The notes under the pieces are model-generated. The model did no database searches and was not told the origin of the DNA. It was given only the letters and a program-made list of their open reading frames with translations. Positions 1-7,810 of a stretch of DNA of 15,473 nt are shown here, in pieces. This DNA comes from Alphaproteobacteria bacterium. Lineage in GTDB: Bacteria; Pseudomonadota; Alphaproteobacteria; Geminicoccales; Geminicoccaceae. The number at the start of each line of letters is the position of its first letter. Positions within the stretch are counted from its first letter, which is position 1. The stretch lies in NCBI GenBank assembly GCA_026982585.1, contig JALSGW010000233.1, positions 1 to 15,473 on the forward strand, read 5' to 3'. The translations under genes were made by a program, and so were the position numbers.

Positions 1-315
1 CACGCACTCGACCTGGATGGCGGTGCTGTCCATATCGCACACCAGCACCCGTTTGCGGCGCCCGTGCCGGGGCAGGAGGGCGCCGTCCGCGCGCTGTCCC
101 GCGAGCAGCGCAGGCAGTGCTTCCCGTACCGCATCGCGGCGCGCGGGCGGGACCGGAAGTTGCAGCGCCTCGCCGGGGCCGAGCCAGTCCGGGCGGGCGG
201 CGCACAGATCCGCGGCCTCCCGCACCAGCTCCGGGGCGAGCTCGCCGCCGCCGGCGATGAGGACCAGGACCTGTTCCGATGCGGCCAAGGGCGTGATACG
301 GCGCGATGGGACCAC
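1..315 (-). CDS. serB: Phosphoserine phosphatase SerB, N-terminal part (cut by window edge)
   Basis: Partial gene: the 5' 105 codons, read leftward off the window edge. SerB removes phosphate from O-phosphoserine, the last step of serine synthesis, in the cytoplasm. The diagnostic sequence lies near the truncated end: VLVCDMDSTAIQVECV, the HAD-family DxDST motif that holds the nucleophile aspartate. It matches the E. coli DMDSTAIQIEC region closely. The segment before it (VLVLIAGGG, then PDWLGPGEAL) looks like the short N-terminal domain of alphaproteobacterial SerB. The start is uncertain. GTG at 315 has a GGAGG 4 nt upstream but overlaps the miaA start by 10 bp, while TTG at 288 would avoid the overlap. 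An in-frame stop at 327-325 blocks any longer start. The gene is divergent from miaA, an arrangement I recall from other Alphaproteobacteria. The family call is firm; the exact start is not. Confidence 0.9.
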   Translation of the reverse strand, partial: MVPSRRITPLAASEQVLVLIAGGGELAPELVREAADLCAARPDWLGPGEALQLPVPPARRDAVREALPALLAGQRADGALLPRHGRRKRVLVCDMDSTAIQVECV

Positions 316-1235
316 CCATCCTCCTCATAGGCGGCACCACCGCGAGCGGCAAGTCGGCGCTGGCGCTGCGCCTCGCCGAGGCGGCCGGCGCCTGGATCGT
401 CAACGCCGACGCCCAGCAGCTCTACCGCCACCTGCCGCGCCTGACCGCCCAACCCTCGGCCGCCGATCTCCGGACCGTCCCCCACCGGCTCTACGGCATC
501 CTCCCCCCGGAGACCGCAACCAGCGTCGCGCTCTGGCTCGATCGCCTGGAGCCGGTGCTGAAGGAGGCGCGGGCGCACGGGACTCCGCTGATCCTGGTCG
601 GCGGCACCGGTCTCTACCTCAAGGCGCTCCTCCACGGGCTTGCCCCGGTGCCGCCCATCCCGGCGGCGGTCCGGGAACGGCTGCGCGGCCTTCCCCTCCC
701 CGCCCCCGAGCTGCACCGGCTGCTCGCGGCCAAGGATCCCATCATGGCGGCCCGCCTGCATCCCACCGACCGCCAGCGCATCCTGCGCGCGCTCGAGGTG
801 GTGGAGGCGACCGGACGCTCGCTGGCCAGCTTCCAGCAAGAGCCCCATCGCCGCCTGCCGCTTGCGGGACCGGTGCGCGGCATCGCGCTGCTCCCCGACC
901 GCTCCCTCCTCCATGCGCGAATCCAGGCCCGGCTTGAGCGCATGCTCGAGGAGGGGGTCATCGAAGAGGTGGCGGCCCTTTGGCGGCTGCGCCCGGATCT
1001 GCGCGATCTTCCCATCGCCCGGGTGCACGGGCTTTTGCCGCTTCTGGACCGGCTCGAGGGACGGATTTCCTTGGAACAGGCAAAGGAACGCATCCTGATC
1101 CAGACCCGCCAGTACGCCAAACGCCAGTCCACCTTCTTCCGCCACAAGCTCCCGGAACTGCGGCCGGTCCGCGCGTTCGGGGACGAGCCGCCGCCCTCCC
1201 TCGTCGACTCCCTGCTGCGCGCGCTCGGCCGTTGA
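306..1235 (+). CDS. miaA: tRNA dimethylallyltransferase MiaA
   Basis: MiaA transfers a dimethylallyl group to N6 of A37 in tRNAs that read UNN codons; it is cytoplasmic. The 309 aa length is normal for the family. Visible motifs are the P-loop GGTTASGKS (residues 9-17), the DSxQxY-type substrate motif as DAQQLY (35-40, with Ala where Ser is usual), PHRLYG (59-64), GGTGLYLKALLHGL (99-112), and a C-terminal TRQYAKRQSTFFR segment typical of MiaA. ATG at 306 starts immediately before the P-loop strand, as expected. The Shine-Dalgarno is weak (AAGGGCG about 12 nt upstream). The start overlaps the candidate SerB start on the other strand, so any miaA promoter must lie inside serB. The GH19-like gene follows after 9 nt and may be cotranscribed. 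Confidence 0.96.
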   Translation: MGPPILLIGGTTASGKSALALRLAEAAGAWIVNADAQQLYRHLPRLTAQPSAADLRTVPHRLYGILPPETATSVALWLDRLEPVLKEARAHGTPLILVGGTGLYLKALLHGLAPVPPIPAAVRERLRGLPLPAPELHRLLAAKDPIMAARLHPTDRQRILRALEVVEATGRSLASFQQEPHRRLPLAGPVRGIALLPDRSLLHARIQARLERMLEEGVIEEVAALWRLRPDLRDLPIARVHGLLPLLDRLEGRISLEQAKERILIQTRQYAKRQSTFFRHKLPELRPVRAFGDEPPPSLVDSLLRALGR

Positions 1236-1244
1236 GGGAGGACG

Positions 1245-2210
1245 ATGATCGCCTCCCGCGGTGCTGCGGGCTTGCGCGGCGCACGGAAACAGAATATCTT
1301 CCTATTCATGACGGAGACGCTCAAGGAAACCGCATGTGCGATGCGGCCGCCGCTGCGGGCCGGTGCCCGGGGCGCGGCTGTGTTCCGGCTGCAGGGGCTG
1401 TTGTGGGCCGCGGGATTCGATCCCGGTCCCTTCGACGGGGTGTTCGGACGCCGCACCGGCGCTGCGCTCGAGGCCTTCCTGCGCCGGCACGGGTCTCGAG
1501 GCGGCGAGCCGGTGGAGGTGGACGAGGCGGTGTGGCGCCGTCTCGAGGACCATGTTCCCGAGGCGCGGGTGGATGCCACGGCGCAGGTGGATGACGGGCT
1601 GCTCGCGCGGTTGTTTCCCCATGCAGCACGGAAGGCGTTGTCCGCGCATTGGCCGCCGGTGCGGCGGGCGCTGTGTGCCTTCGGTCTTGCGCACAAGCTC
1701 ATGGTGGCGATGGCGCTCGCCACGGTGCGCGCCGAGAGCGCCGGTTTCGTGCCGGTGGCGGAGCGTATCTCGCCGTTCAACACCTCCCCCGGCGGAACAC
1801 CCTTCGACCGTTACGACTGGCGCCGGGATCTCGGCAACCGGGGGCCGCCGGACGGCAGGCGGTATCGCGGCCGCGGCTTCGTCCAGCTCACCGGGCGCGC
1901 CAACTACGCCCGGGTCGGTCGCCGGCTGGGGCTGGGCGAACGGCTCCTGCGCCGGCCGGAGCTCGCTCTTGAGCCGGGGCTCGCGGCGGAGATCCTGGCC
2001 CTGTTCCTCGCCGAACGCAGGCGCGGCATCGAGCGGGCCCTGCGGCGGGGCGATCTGCGCGCCGCCCGGCGCCTGGTGAACGGCGGCCTTCATGGCTTCG
2101 CGGTCTTCCGCAGCACCCTGTTGCTCGCCGACGATGCGCTCGAGGATCCGCTTCTGCCGCGGGGGCGGCTTGGGGAGCTGGCGCGAGGGTCGGGCGCGCC
2201 GAGCGCGTGA
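1245..2210 (+). CDS. Peptidoglycan-binding domain plus GH19 (chitinase/endolysin-like) hydrolase
   Basis: Probable murein or chitin hydrolase. Residues about 37-80 form a PG_binding_1-like module (LRAGARGAAVFRLQ, then GPFDGVFGRRT). Residues about 145-295 resemble phage-type glycoside hydrolase family 19. There is a likely catalytic Glu in RAESAGF (E164), a second candidate in AERISPFNT (E173), the LGN-x-GPPDG-x-x-YRGRGFVQLTGRANY block (about 197-221), and an NGG turn at 279-281. I see no signal peptide or membrane segment, so export would need a holin-like route or lysis. ATG at 1245 has a GGGAGG close by (3-nt gap), 9 nt after miaA. However, the first roughly 32 codons are unusually AT-rich and lie outside the domain, so ATG at 1308 or 1341 may be the real start. 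No other phage gene is nearby. The family is fairly sure; the substrate is not known. Confidence 0.8.
   Translation: MIASRGAAGLRGARKQNIFLFMTETLKETACAMRPPLRAGARGAAVFRLQGLLWAAGFDPGPFDGVFGRRTGAALEAFLRRHGSRGGEPVEVDEAVWRRLEDHVPEARVDATAQVDDGLLARLFPHAARKALSAHWPPVRRALCAFGLAHKLMVAMALATVRAESAGFVPVAERISPFNTSPGGTPFDRYDWRRDLGNRGPPDGRRYRGRGFVQLTGRANYARVGRRLGLGERLLRRPELALEPGLAAEILALFLAERRRGIERALRRGDLRAARRLVNGGLHGFAVFRSTLLLADDALEDPLLPRGRLGELARGSGAPSA
1272..1300 (+). promoter_or_regulatory. Possible sigma-70-type promoter before the GH19 domain gene
   Basis: TTGCGC (1272-1277), a 17-nt spacer and TATCTT (1295-1300), in a locally AT-richer patch. If real, transcription would start near 1307, which favours ATG at 1341 (or a leaderless ATG at 1308) over ATG at 1245. 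Matches are 3/6 and 4/6 to consensus, so this is weak. Confidence 0.25.
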
Positions 2211-2229
2211 ACGTGGTTATGGGCGGGGT

Positions 2230-3210
2230 TTACCAGCGCAACAGCACCGAACCCCAGGCGAAGCCGCCGCCGATGGCGCTCACCAGCACCAGATGTCCCG
2301 GCTCGAGCTGGCCGCTTTGGTGGAGTTCGTCCAGGGCAAGGGGGATCGAGGCGGCCGAGGTGTTGGCGTGGCGATCCACGGTGAGCGCCACCCGCTCGAG
2401 GGCGATGCCGAGGCGTCTTGCGACCGCTTCGATGATGCGGCGGTTGGCCTGGTGGGGCACGAACCAGTCCACCTGGTCGGGCTCCAGCTGTAGCTTGCGG
2501 CACACCCTCTGGGCGCTGTCCGTGAGGGCGGTGACGGCGTAGCGGAACACCTCGCGTCCGTTCATGCGCAGATGGCCCACGGTGCCGGTGGAGGAGGGCC
2601 CGCCGTCCACATAGAGGTGGTGGTAGTGGCGTCCATCCGCGCACAGTTCCACCGCCAGGATGCCCCGGTCGAGCACGGTGCCGGTCTGTTCCTCGGCCTC
2701 CAGCACCAGCGCCCCGGCGCCGTCGCCGAACAGCACGCAGGTGCTGCGGTCCTCCCAGTCCAGGATGCGGGAGAAGGTCTCGGCGCCGATCACCAGCGCG
2801 CGCCGGGCCTGGCGGGTGGCGAGCAGGCCGTGGGCGAGGCTCAGGGCATAGGCGAAGCCCGCGCACACCGCCTGGACGTCGAAGGCGATGGCCGGTCCCA
2901 TGGCGAGCTTGCGCTGGACGGCGGTGGCGGTGGCGGGAAAGGTGTGGTCGGGGGTGGAGGTGGCCAGCACCAGCAGGTCCACCTCGGCCGCTTCCAGGCC
3001 GGCACTCGCGAGCGCGCGTTTCGCCGCCGCGGTGGCGAGGTCGGAGGTGCATTCCCCCTCCGCCGCCAGGTGGCGCATGCGGATGCCGGTGCGCTCGCGG
3101 ATCCAGGTGTCCGAGGTGGGGAGCCGTTCCGAGAGCTCCTCGTTGGTGACCACCCGGGCGGGCAGATAGCTCCCCACCCCGACCACCCGGGCGCGAAGCC
3201 GCCCGCTCAC
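2230..3210 (-). CDS. fabH: Beta-ketoacyl-ACP synthase III FabH
   Basis: FabH condenses acetyl-CoA with malonyl-ACP to start type II fatty-acid synthesis in the cytoplasm. All three catalytic residues are visible in the 326 aa protein: Cys116 in AVCAGFA, His253 in VPHQANR, and Asn283 in HANTSAASIP. The N-terminal VVGVGSYLP and C-terminal GGGFAWGSVLLRW are typical. I chose GTG at 3210 because its GTGA overlaps the plsX TGA stop (3209-3207), a classic coupled arrangement, and the fold begins right after it. The reading frame stays open further upstream, but that part runs antiparallel inside plsX and is a shadow. The gene ends 19 nt from the convergent GH19 gene. The ihfA-merR genes that often follow fabH in Alphaproteobacteria are absent here. 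Confidence 0.96.
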   Translation of the reverse strand: MSGRLRARVVGVGSYLPARVVTNEELSERLPTSDTWIRERTGIRMRHLAAEGECTSDLATAAAKRALASAGLEAAEVDLLVLATSTPDHTFPATATAVQRKLAMGPAIAFDVQAVCAGFAYALSLAHGLLATRQARRALVIGAETFSRILDWEDRSTCVLFGDGAGALVLEAEEQTGTVLDRGILAVELCADGRHYHHLYVDGGPSSTGTVGHLRMNGREVFRYAVTALTDSAQRVCRKLQLEPDQVDWFVPHQANRRIIEAVARRLGIALERVALTVDRHANTSAASIPLALDELHQSGQLEPGHLVLVSAIGGGFAWGSVLLRW

Positions 3211-4247
3211 GAGGCGGCCATCCGCGCTTGGGGCCGGGAGCTTTGGCCGAGCCGCTGCATTTCGTCGATGATGCGGGCGTTGGTGGCGCTTTCCACCAGC
3301 CGCACCGCCGCCATCACCGCCGCGGAAAAGCCCAGCGCGTCGGTGCCGCCGTGGCTCTTCACCACCACCCCGCCGAGACCGACGAACATGGCCCCGTTGT
3401 GGCGTCTCGGGTCGAGCCGCCGGCGCACCCGCTCGAGGGCGGGCCGGGCGAGCAGGTAGCCGAGGCGGGCTCTCAGGCTCGAGCGGAAGGCCTCGCGCAG
3501 ACGGCTCGCATAGAGGCGGGACGCCCCTTCGGCGATCTTGAGCGCCACATTGCCGGTGAAACCATCCGTCACCACCACGTCCACCTGTCCGGACATCACC
3601 TCGTCCCCCTCGACGAAACCCGCATAGGCGAGCTGCGGCAGCCGTTCCCGGATCAGGTTGGCGGCCTGGCGGACCACGCTCTCGCCCTTGATCTCCTCGG
3701 TGCCGATGTTCAAGAGCGCGACCCGCGGCTTGTCCTTGCCCAGCACCGCCCGCGCATAGGCCTCGCCCATGACCGCGAACTGCAAAAGGTGCTCCGCCGA
3801 ACAATCCACATTGGCGCCGAGATCCAGCATCACGAAGGGATCGCGCCGGCTCGGCAGGATGGTGACGATGGCCGGCCGGTCGATCCCCGGCAGGGTGCGC
3901 AACACGAACTTGGCCATCGCCATCAATGCGCCCGTGTTGCCGGCCGACACCGCCGCTTCGGCCTCGCCCCGGCGCACCGCCTCCACCGCAAGGCGCATGC
4001 TGCTGTTGCGCCCCTGGCGCAGCGCGGTCGAGGGTTTGGCGTCGTTGGGGATGGCGACCTCGGTGTGGCGGAGATCGAAGGCCTCCGGGCGCTCCGCCGC
4101 CCGCAACAGCGGTCTGAGCCGCTCCTCGTCGCCGAACAAGAGAAAGCGCAGATCGGGGCGCTGGCGCAGAGCAAGCCGCGCGCCCTCCACCACCACCGCG
4201 GGCGCGCGGTCCCCGCCCATGGCATCGAGCGCGATCACCGGGGCCAT
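3207..4247 (-). CDS. plsX: Phosphate acyltransferase PlsX
   Basis: PlsX makes acyl-phosphate from acyl-ACP, feeding PlsY and thus phospholipid synthesis; it is a peripheral, cytoplasmic-face enzyme. The 346 aa length fits the family. Visible family motifs are IALDAMGGD at the N-terminus, the AVSAGNTGALMA block, MLDLGANVDC, ALLNIGTEEIKG, and VVTDGFTGNVALK. ATG at 4247 is preceded by AGGAGG 10 nt upstream and places DAMGGD at residues 8-13, as usual; a longer GTG start at 4319 would add 24 residues foreign to the family. DUF177 lies 128 nt upstream, with no rpmF gene between them. The stop overlaps the fabH GTG start. Confidence 0.97.
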   Translation of the reverse strand: MAPVIALDAMGGDRAPAVVVEGARLALRQRPDLRFLLFGDEERLRPLLRAAERPEAFDLRHTEVAIPNDAKPSTALRQGRNSSMRLAVEAVRRGEAEAAVSAGNTGALMAMAKFVLRTLPGIDRPAIVTILPSRRDPFVMLDLGANVDCSAEHLLQFAVMGEAYARAVLGKDKPRVALLNIGTEEIKGESVVRQAANLIRERLPQLAYAGFVEGDEVMSGQVDVVVTDGFTGNVALKIAEGASRLYASRLREAFRSSLRARLGYLLARPALERVRRRLDPRRHNGAMFVGLGGVVVKSHGGTDALGFSAAVMAAVRLVESATNARIIDEMQRLGQSSRPQARMAAS

Positions 4248-4375
4248 GTGGTTCCGTCCTCCTCGCCGCAGAGGTCCGGCAAAGCGGCACCGCACGCCCG
4301 CATGCCGCATCCAGGGCACGCCGATCCCAAGCCCGGCCGGGCCCCGCCTCCGCTCACGCCCCCCGCTCCCATCGC

Positions 4376-4900
4376 TCAGCGCTCGTCCCTGAGCCGCTCG
4401 AGGGCGAGACGCAGGGGCGAGAGCGGTTCCTCCTCAGGCACCACCCCGAACTTCTGCAGCGCTTCGTCGGCGTGGGGCGCGCGGGGATAGGGATCGGCGG
4501 CCAGCGCCAGCTCCTCGGTGACGATTTCGCCGAGATCGAGCACGTCGCCGACGAGCGGCTCCAGATCCGGATCCTCCACACTCACCTCAACCAACGCCGC
4601 ATCCGCGCCGCCCCGCCGGAACAGCCGCTCGAACGCGGTCTCCACCGAGCTGCACACCGGCTCGAGGGTGACCACGCAGCGCTGCAGGATGCGGGCTGTG
4701 AGCCGGCCGCGCACCCGCAGCACCTGCCGTCCGGCGGTCTCTACCCGCCCTTCCGCACAGAGCGCCTGCACCTCGAGGAAGTCGAGCCGCCGCGCCACCG
4801 CCGCCCGTTCGCGCCGGTCCGCCTCGATCTTGAAAGGCACCGGTTCCTTGAGGGCCTGGGTGATCTCGAAGGGACGGGAGAACTCGTTCAGGTTGCGCAC
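4376..4900 (-). CDS. DUF177 / YceD-family protein
   Basis: A 174 aa protein of the DUF177 (YceD) family, linked in E. coli and plants to 23S rRNA accumulation; the biochemical role is unknown. The alphaproteobacterial pattern is visible: EFSRPFEIT at the N-terminus, ERAAVARRLDF, the core QRCVVTLEPV, and DLGEIVTEELALAADPYPR near the C-terminus. GTG at 4900 is chosen because GGGAG lies about 8 nt upstream; a longer TTG start at 4933 has no ribosome site. It heads the operon with plsX and fabH, as in many bacteria. Family assignment is confident; function is inferred only from the family. Confidence 0.88.
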   Translation of the reverse strand: MRNLNEFSRPFEITQALKEPVPFKIEADRRERAAVARRLDFLEVQALCAEGRVETAGRQVLRVRGRLTARILQRCVVTLEPVCSSVETAFERLFRRGGADAALVEVSVEDPDLEPLVGDVLDLGEIVTEELALAADPYPRAPHADEALQKFGVVPEEEPLSPLRLALERLRDER

Positions 4901-4973
4901 GGCACATTCTCCCACCAAGCGGCCACGGCCCAACGACCCACAGCCTGCGACGCCGGCAGACCAGCGCCGGAAG

Positions 4974-5002
4974 ACACTAAAAGCTCAAGATAGGAGGGTC
5001 AA
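4974..5002 (-). promoter_or_regulatory. Possible promoter of DUF177-plsX-fabH
   Basis: On the minus strand, TTGACC (5002-4997), a 17-nt spacer and TAGTGT (4979-4974). The -35 box is close to consensus and the -10 is poor. It sits between the tRNA 3' end and DUF177, giving a leader of about 67 nt to GTG 4900. The T-rich stretch around 4979-4985 supports a promoter-like region. Confidence 0.4.
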
Positions 5003-5033
5003 TTCAGCCGGACCGCTCGCGCTCGCCGCCTTT

Positions 5034-5109
5034 TGGTGGAGCCGAGGGGATTTGAACCCCCGACCTCCAGAGTGCGATTCTGGCGCTCTCCCAACTGAGC
5101 TACGGCCCC
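5034..5109 (-). tRNA. tRNA-Ala, anticodon CGC
   Basis: A full 76-nt cloverleaf can be drawn, with CCA encoded. The acceptor stem is GGGGCCG/CGGCTCC, with the G3:U70 wobble that marks alanine tRNAs. The D arm is GCTC/GAGC, the anticodon stem CCAGA/TCTGG has loop ATCGCAC (anticodon CGC, reading GCG), and the T arm is GGGGG-TTCAAAT-CCCCT. It would read alanine GCG, a common codon in this GC-rich DNA. It lies alone between the RluA-family gene and DUF177. Confidence 0.97.
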
Positions 5110-5120
5110 ACCGGCACCTT

Positions 5121-5149
5121 CCTATGGGTGCCGACCGGGCGGATGTCAA
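5121..5149 (-). promoter_or_regulatory. Promoter of tRNA-Ala
   Basis: On the minus strand, a perfect TTGACA (5149-5144), a 17-nt spacer and CATAGG (5126-5121). The expected start, near 5114, is about 5 nt before the mature tRNA 5' end, a sensible position for a tRNA gene. The -10 is weak (3/6), but the position and the -35 are convincing. Confidence 0.6.
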
Positions 5150-5163
5150 GCGGCCGGCCGACG

Positions 5164-5184
5164 GGCCCGATCCGGGATCAGGCC
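5164..5184 (-). terminator. Terminator-like hairpin at the end of the RluA-family gene
   Basis: On the minus strand, GGCCTGATC (5184-5176) can pair with GATCGGGCC (5172-5164) around a 3-nt loop, a 9-bp stem with one G:U. It straddles the stop codon of the RluA-family gene and precedes the tRNA promoter. No U-tract follows, so it is not a canonical intrinsic terminator. Confidence 0.3.
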
Positions 5185-5861
5185 GCCACCTCCGCCCCCA
5201 GCCGCGCGAGGAAGGCGCGCATGGTCTCGGGCGGCGGCGCCTCGACCCGCACCGGGGGACGGTTGGGATAGAGCGGCACGGCAAGCGCCCGGGCGTGGAG
5301 CATGAGGGGAAGCAGCCCCTCCTCTTCGGGGCGGCCGTAGTGCACGTCGCCCACCACCGGGCAGCCGATGGCGGCGAGATGCACCCGGAGCTGGTGGGTG
5401 CGGCCGGTGCGCGGCCAAAGTTCGAGCCAGCTCACCCCGTCGCCGTGGGCGATCAGCCGGTAGTCGGTCACCGCCGGCCGGCCCGCGGGGTCGACCCGCA
5501 TGCGCCAGCTGCGGCGATCTTGGGAGATCTTGGCGAGCGGCAGGGCGATCCGTCCCGAATCGGGGTGCGGACGGCCGTGCACGAGCGCCCAGTAGCATTT
5601 CTCCACCCGTCCCGCCGCGAACAGCCGGCCCAGCCGGGCCAGCGCCTTGCGGTGGCGGCCGAGCGCGAGACAGCCCGAGGTGTCCCGGTCCAGCCGATGG
5701 GCGAGGCCGGGTCTGCGGGGCAGGCCGAAGCGCAGCTGATCGAGCAGGTCCTCGAGACAGGGGCCGCCGCCCGGGCCTTTGTGGACGGGAAGCCCGGCCG
5801 GCTTGTTGACCACCAGCATGAGCCCGTCGCGATACAACAGACGGGCGTGCAGGTCCCACAT
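5178..5861 (-). CDS. RluA-family RNA pseudouridine synthase
   Basis: Converts specific uridines of rRNA and/or tRNA to pseudouridine. The 227 aa protein lacks an S4 domain, giving the compact layout of E. coli RluA. Visible motifs are LLYRDGLMLVVNKPAGLPVH (residues 8-27), the catalytic HRLDRDTSG block with Asp58, the RTGRTHQLRVHLAAIG block, and VVGDVHYG. ATG at 5861 is chosen because it starts right before the family's first strand; the frame opens further upstream only within argG. It starts 7 nt after the argG stop, so the two are probably cotranscribed. The exact RNA target cannot be told from sequence. Confidence 0.92.
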   Translation of the reverse strand: MWDLHARLLYRDGLMLVVNKPAGLPVHKGPGGGPCLEDLLDQLRFGLPRRPGLAHRLDRDTSGCLALGRHRKALARLGRLFAAGRVEKCYWALVHGRPHPDSGRIALPLAKISQDRRSWRMRVDPAGRPAVTDYRLIAHGDGVSWLELWPRTGRTHQLRVHLAAIGCPVVGDVHYGRPEEEGLLPLMLHARALAVPLYPNRPPVRVEAPPPETMRAFLARLGAEVAA

Positions 5862-5868
5862 CGGCGGC

Positions 5869-7089
<1,221 letters not shown>

Positions 7090-7119
7090 CGCCTCCACCC
7101 CGACGCTCGTGCCGCAACC

Positions 7120-7145
7120 GCCCGCCGGCTAGCCCAGCCGCAGGC
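7120..7145 (-). terminator. Hairpin between grpE and argG
   Basis: On the minus strand, GCCTGCGGCT (7145-7136) pairs with AGCCGGCGGGC (7130-7120) around loop GGGCT, about 10 bp with one bulge and one G:U. It falls in the 61-nt gap after the grpE stop. It lacks a U-tract, so it may be a weak terminator, an RNA stabiliser or a chance GC-rich structure. Confidence 0.3.
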
Positions 7146-7150
7146 GCGGT

Positions 7151-7810
7151 TCAAGCCTGGGTGTCGAGCCGCTGGCCGCGGGGTCCCTCCTCCTCGCCCT
7201 GGGACGGTTCCTCCACCGCCGCCGGCGGCTTGGCGATGCCGACCCGGGCCGGGCGCAGCAGCCGTTCGCCCATGCGATAGCCCACCTGCATCACCTCGGC
7301 GATGGCACCGGGACGGTGGTCGGCGGTTTCCACCTCGTACATGGCGTGGTGGAGATCGTGGCGGAACGCCTCGCCGGGCTCCGGTTCGATGCGGCGGATG
7401 CCGTATTTCTCGAACACCTGGAGCAGCTGCCGTTCGGTGAGCTCCACCCCGGTGAGCAGGTTGGTGAGGAGCTCGTTGGCCTCGAGCGCCCCCTTGGGCA
7501 CGCTTTCGATGGCGCGGCGGAGATTGTCCGCCACCTCGAGCAGATCCCGGGCGAAGTCCGCGAGTGCGGATTTGCGCACCTCCTCGAGCTCGCGCACATG
7601 GCGGCGATGGATGTTCTGGAGATCGGCGAGCGCCCGCAGGTGGCGCTCCTTGAGCTCCGCCAGCTCGCGTTCGAGCCGGATCAGAGGCTCATGCTCCTCG
7701 CCGCCGGAATCAGCGGCCGCGGCCTCGGCGTCCTGGGCCTCCGCGAACTCGGGCCGGTCGTTGGCCGCCTCCGGGATGGTCTGGGCCGGCTTGTCGGTGT
7801 TCTCGCTCAT
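7151..7810 (-). CDS. grpE: Nucleotide exchange factor GrpE
   Basis: GrpE releases ADP from DnaK and so drives the Hsp70 chaperone cycle in the cytoplasm. The 219 aa length is normal. The acidic, disordered N-terminus (1-42) is followed by a long coiled-coil helix (about 43-100, LERELAELKERHLRALADLQN) and the beta domain with EPGEAFRHDLHHAMYEVE (144-161) and VMQVGYRMGERLLRPARVGIAK (173-194, seen as adjoining pieces). The ATG overlaps the hrcA TGA (ATGA), indicating translational coupling. dnaK is not in the window. Confidence 0.96.
   Translation of the reverse strand: MSENTDKPAQTIPEAANDRPEFAEAQDAEAAAADSGGEEHEPLIRLERELAELKERHLRALADLQNIHRRHVRELEEVRKSALADFARDLLEVADNLRRAIESVPKGALEANELLTNLLTGVELTERQLLQVFEKYGIRRIEPEPGEAFRHDLHHAMYEVETADHRPGAIAEVMQVGYRMGERLLRPARVGIAKPPAAVEEPSQGEEEGPRGQRLDTQA

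Noticed and set aside
3211..4290. Upstream extension of the fabH frame through plsX
   Set aside because: Out-of-frame reading of plsX; the GTGA overlap gives the natural FabH start.
4248..4375. rpmF (ribosomal protein L32) between DUF177 and plsX
   Set aside because: The gap is only 128 nt and has no frame resembling L32.
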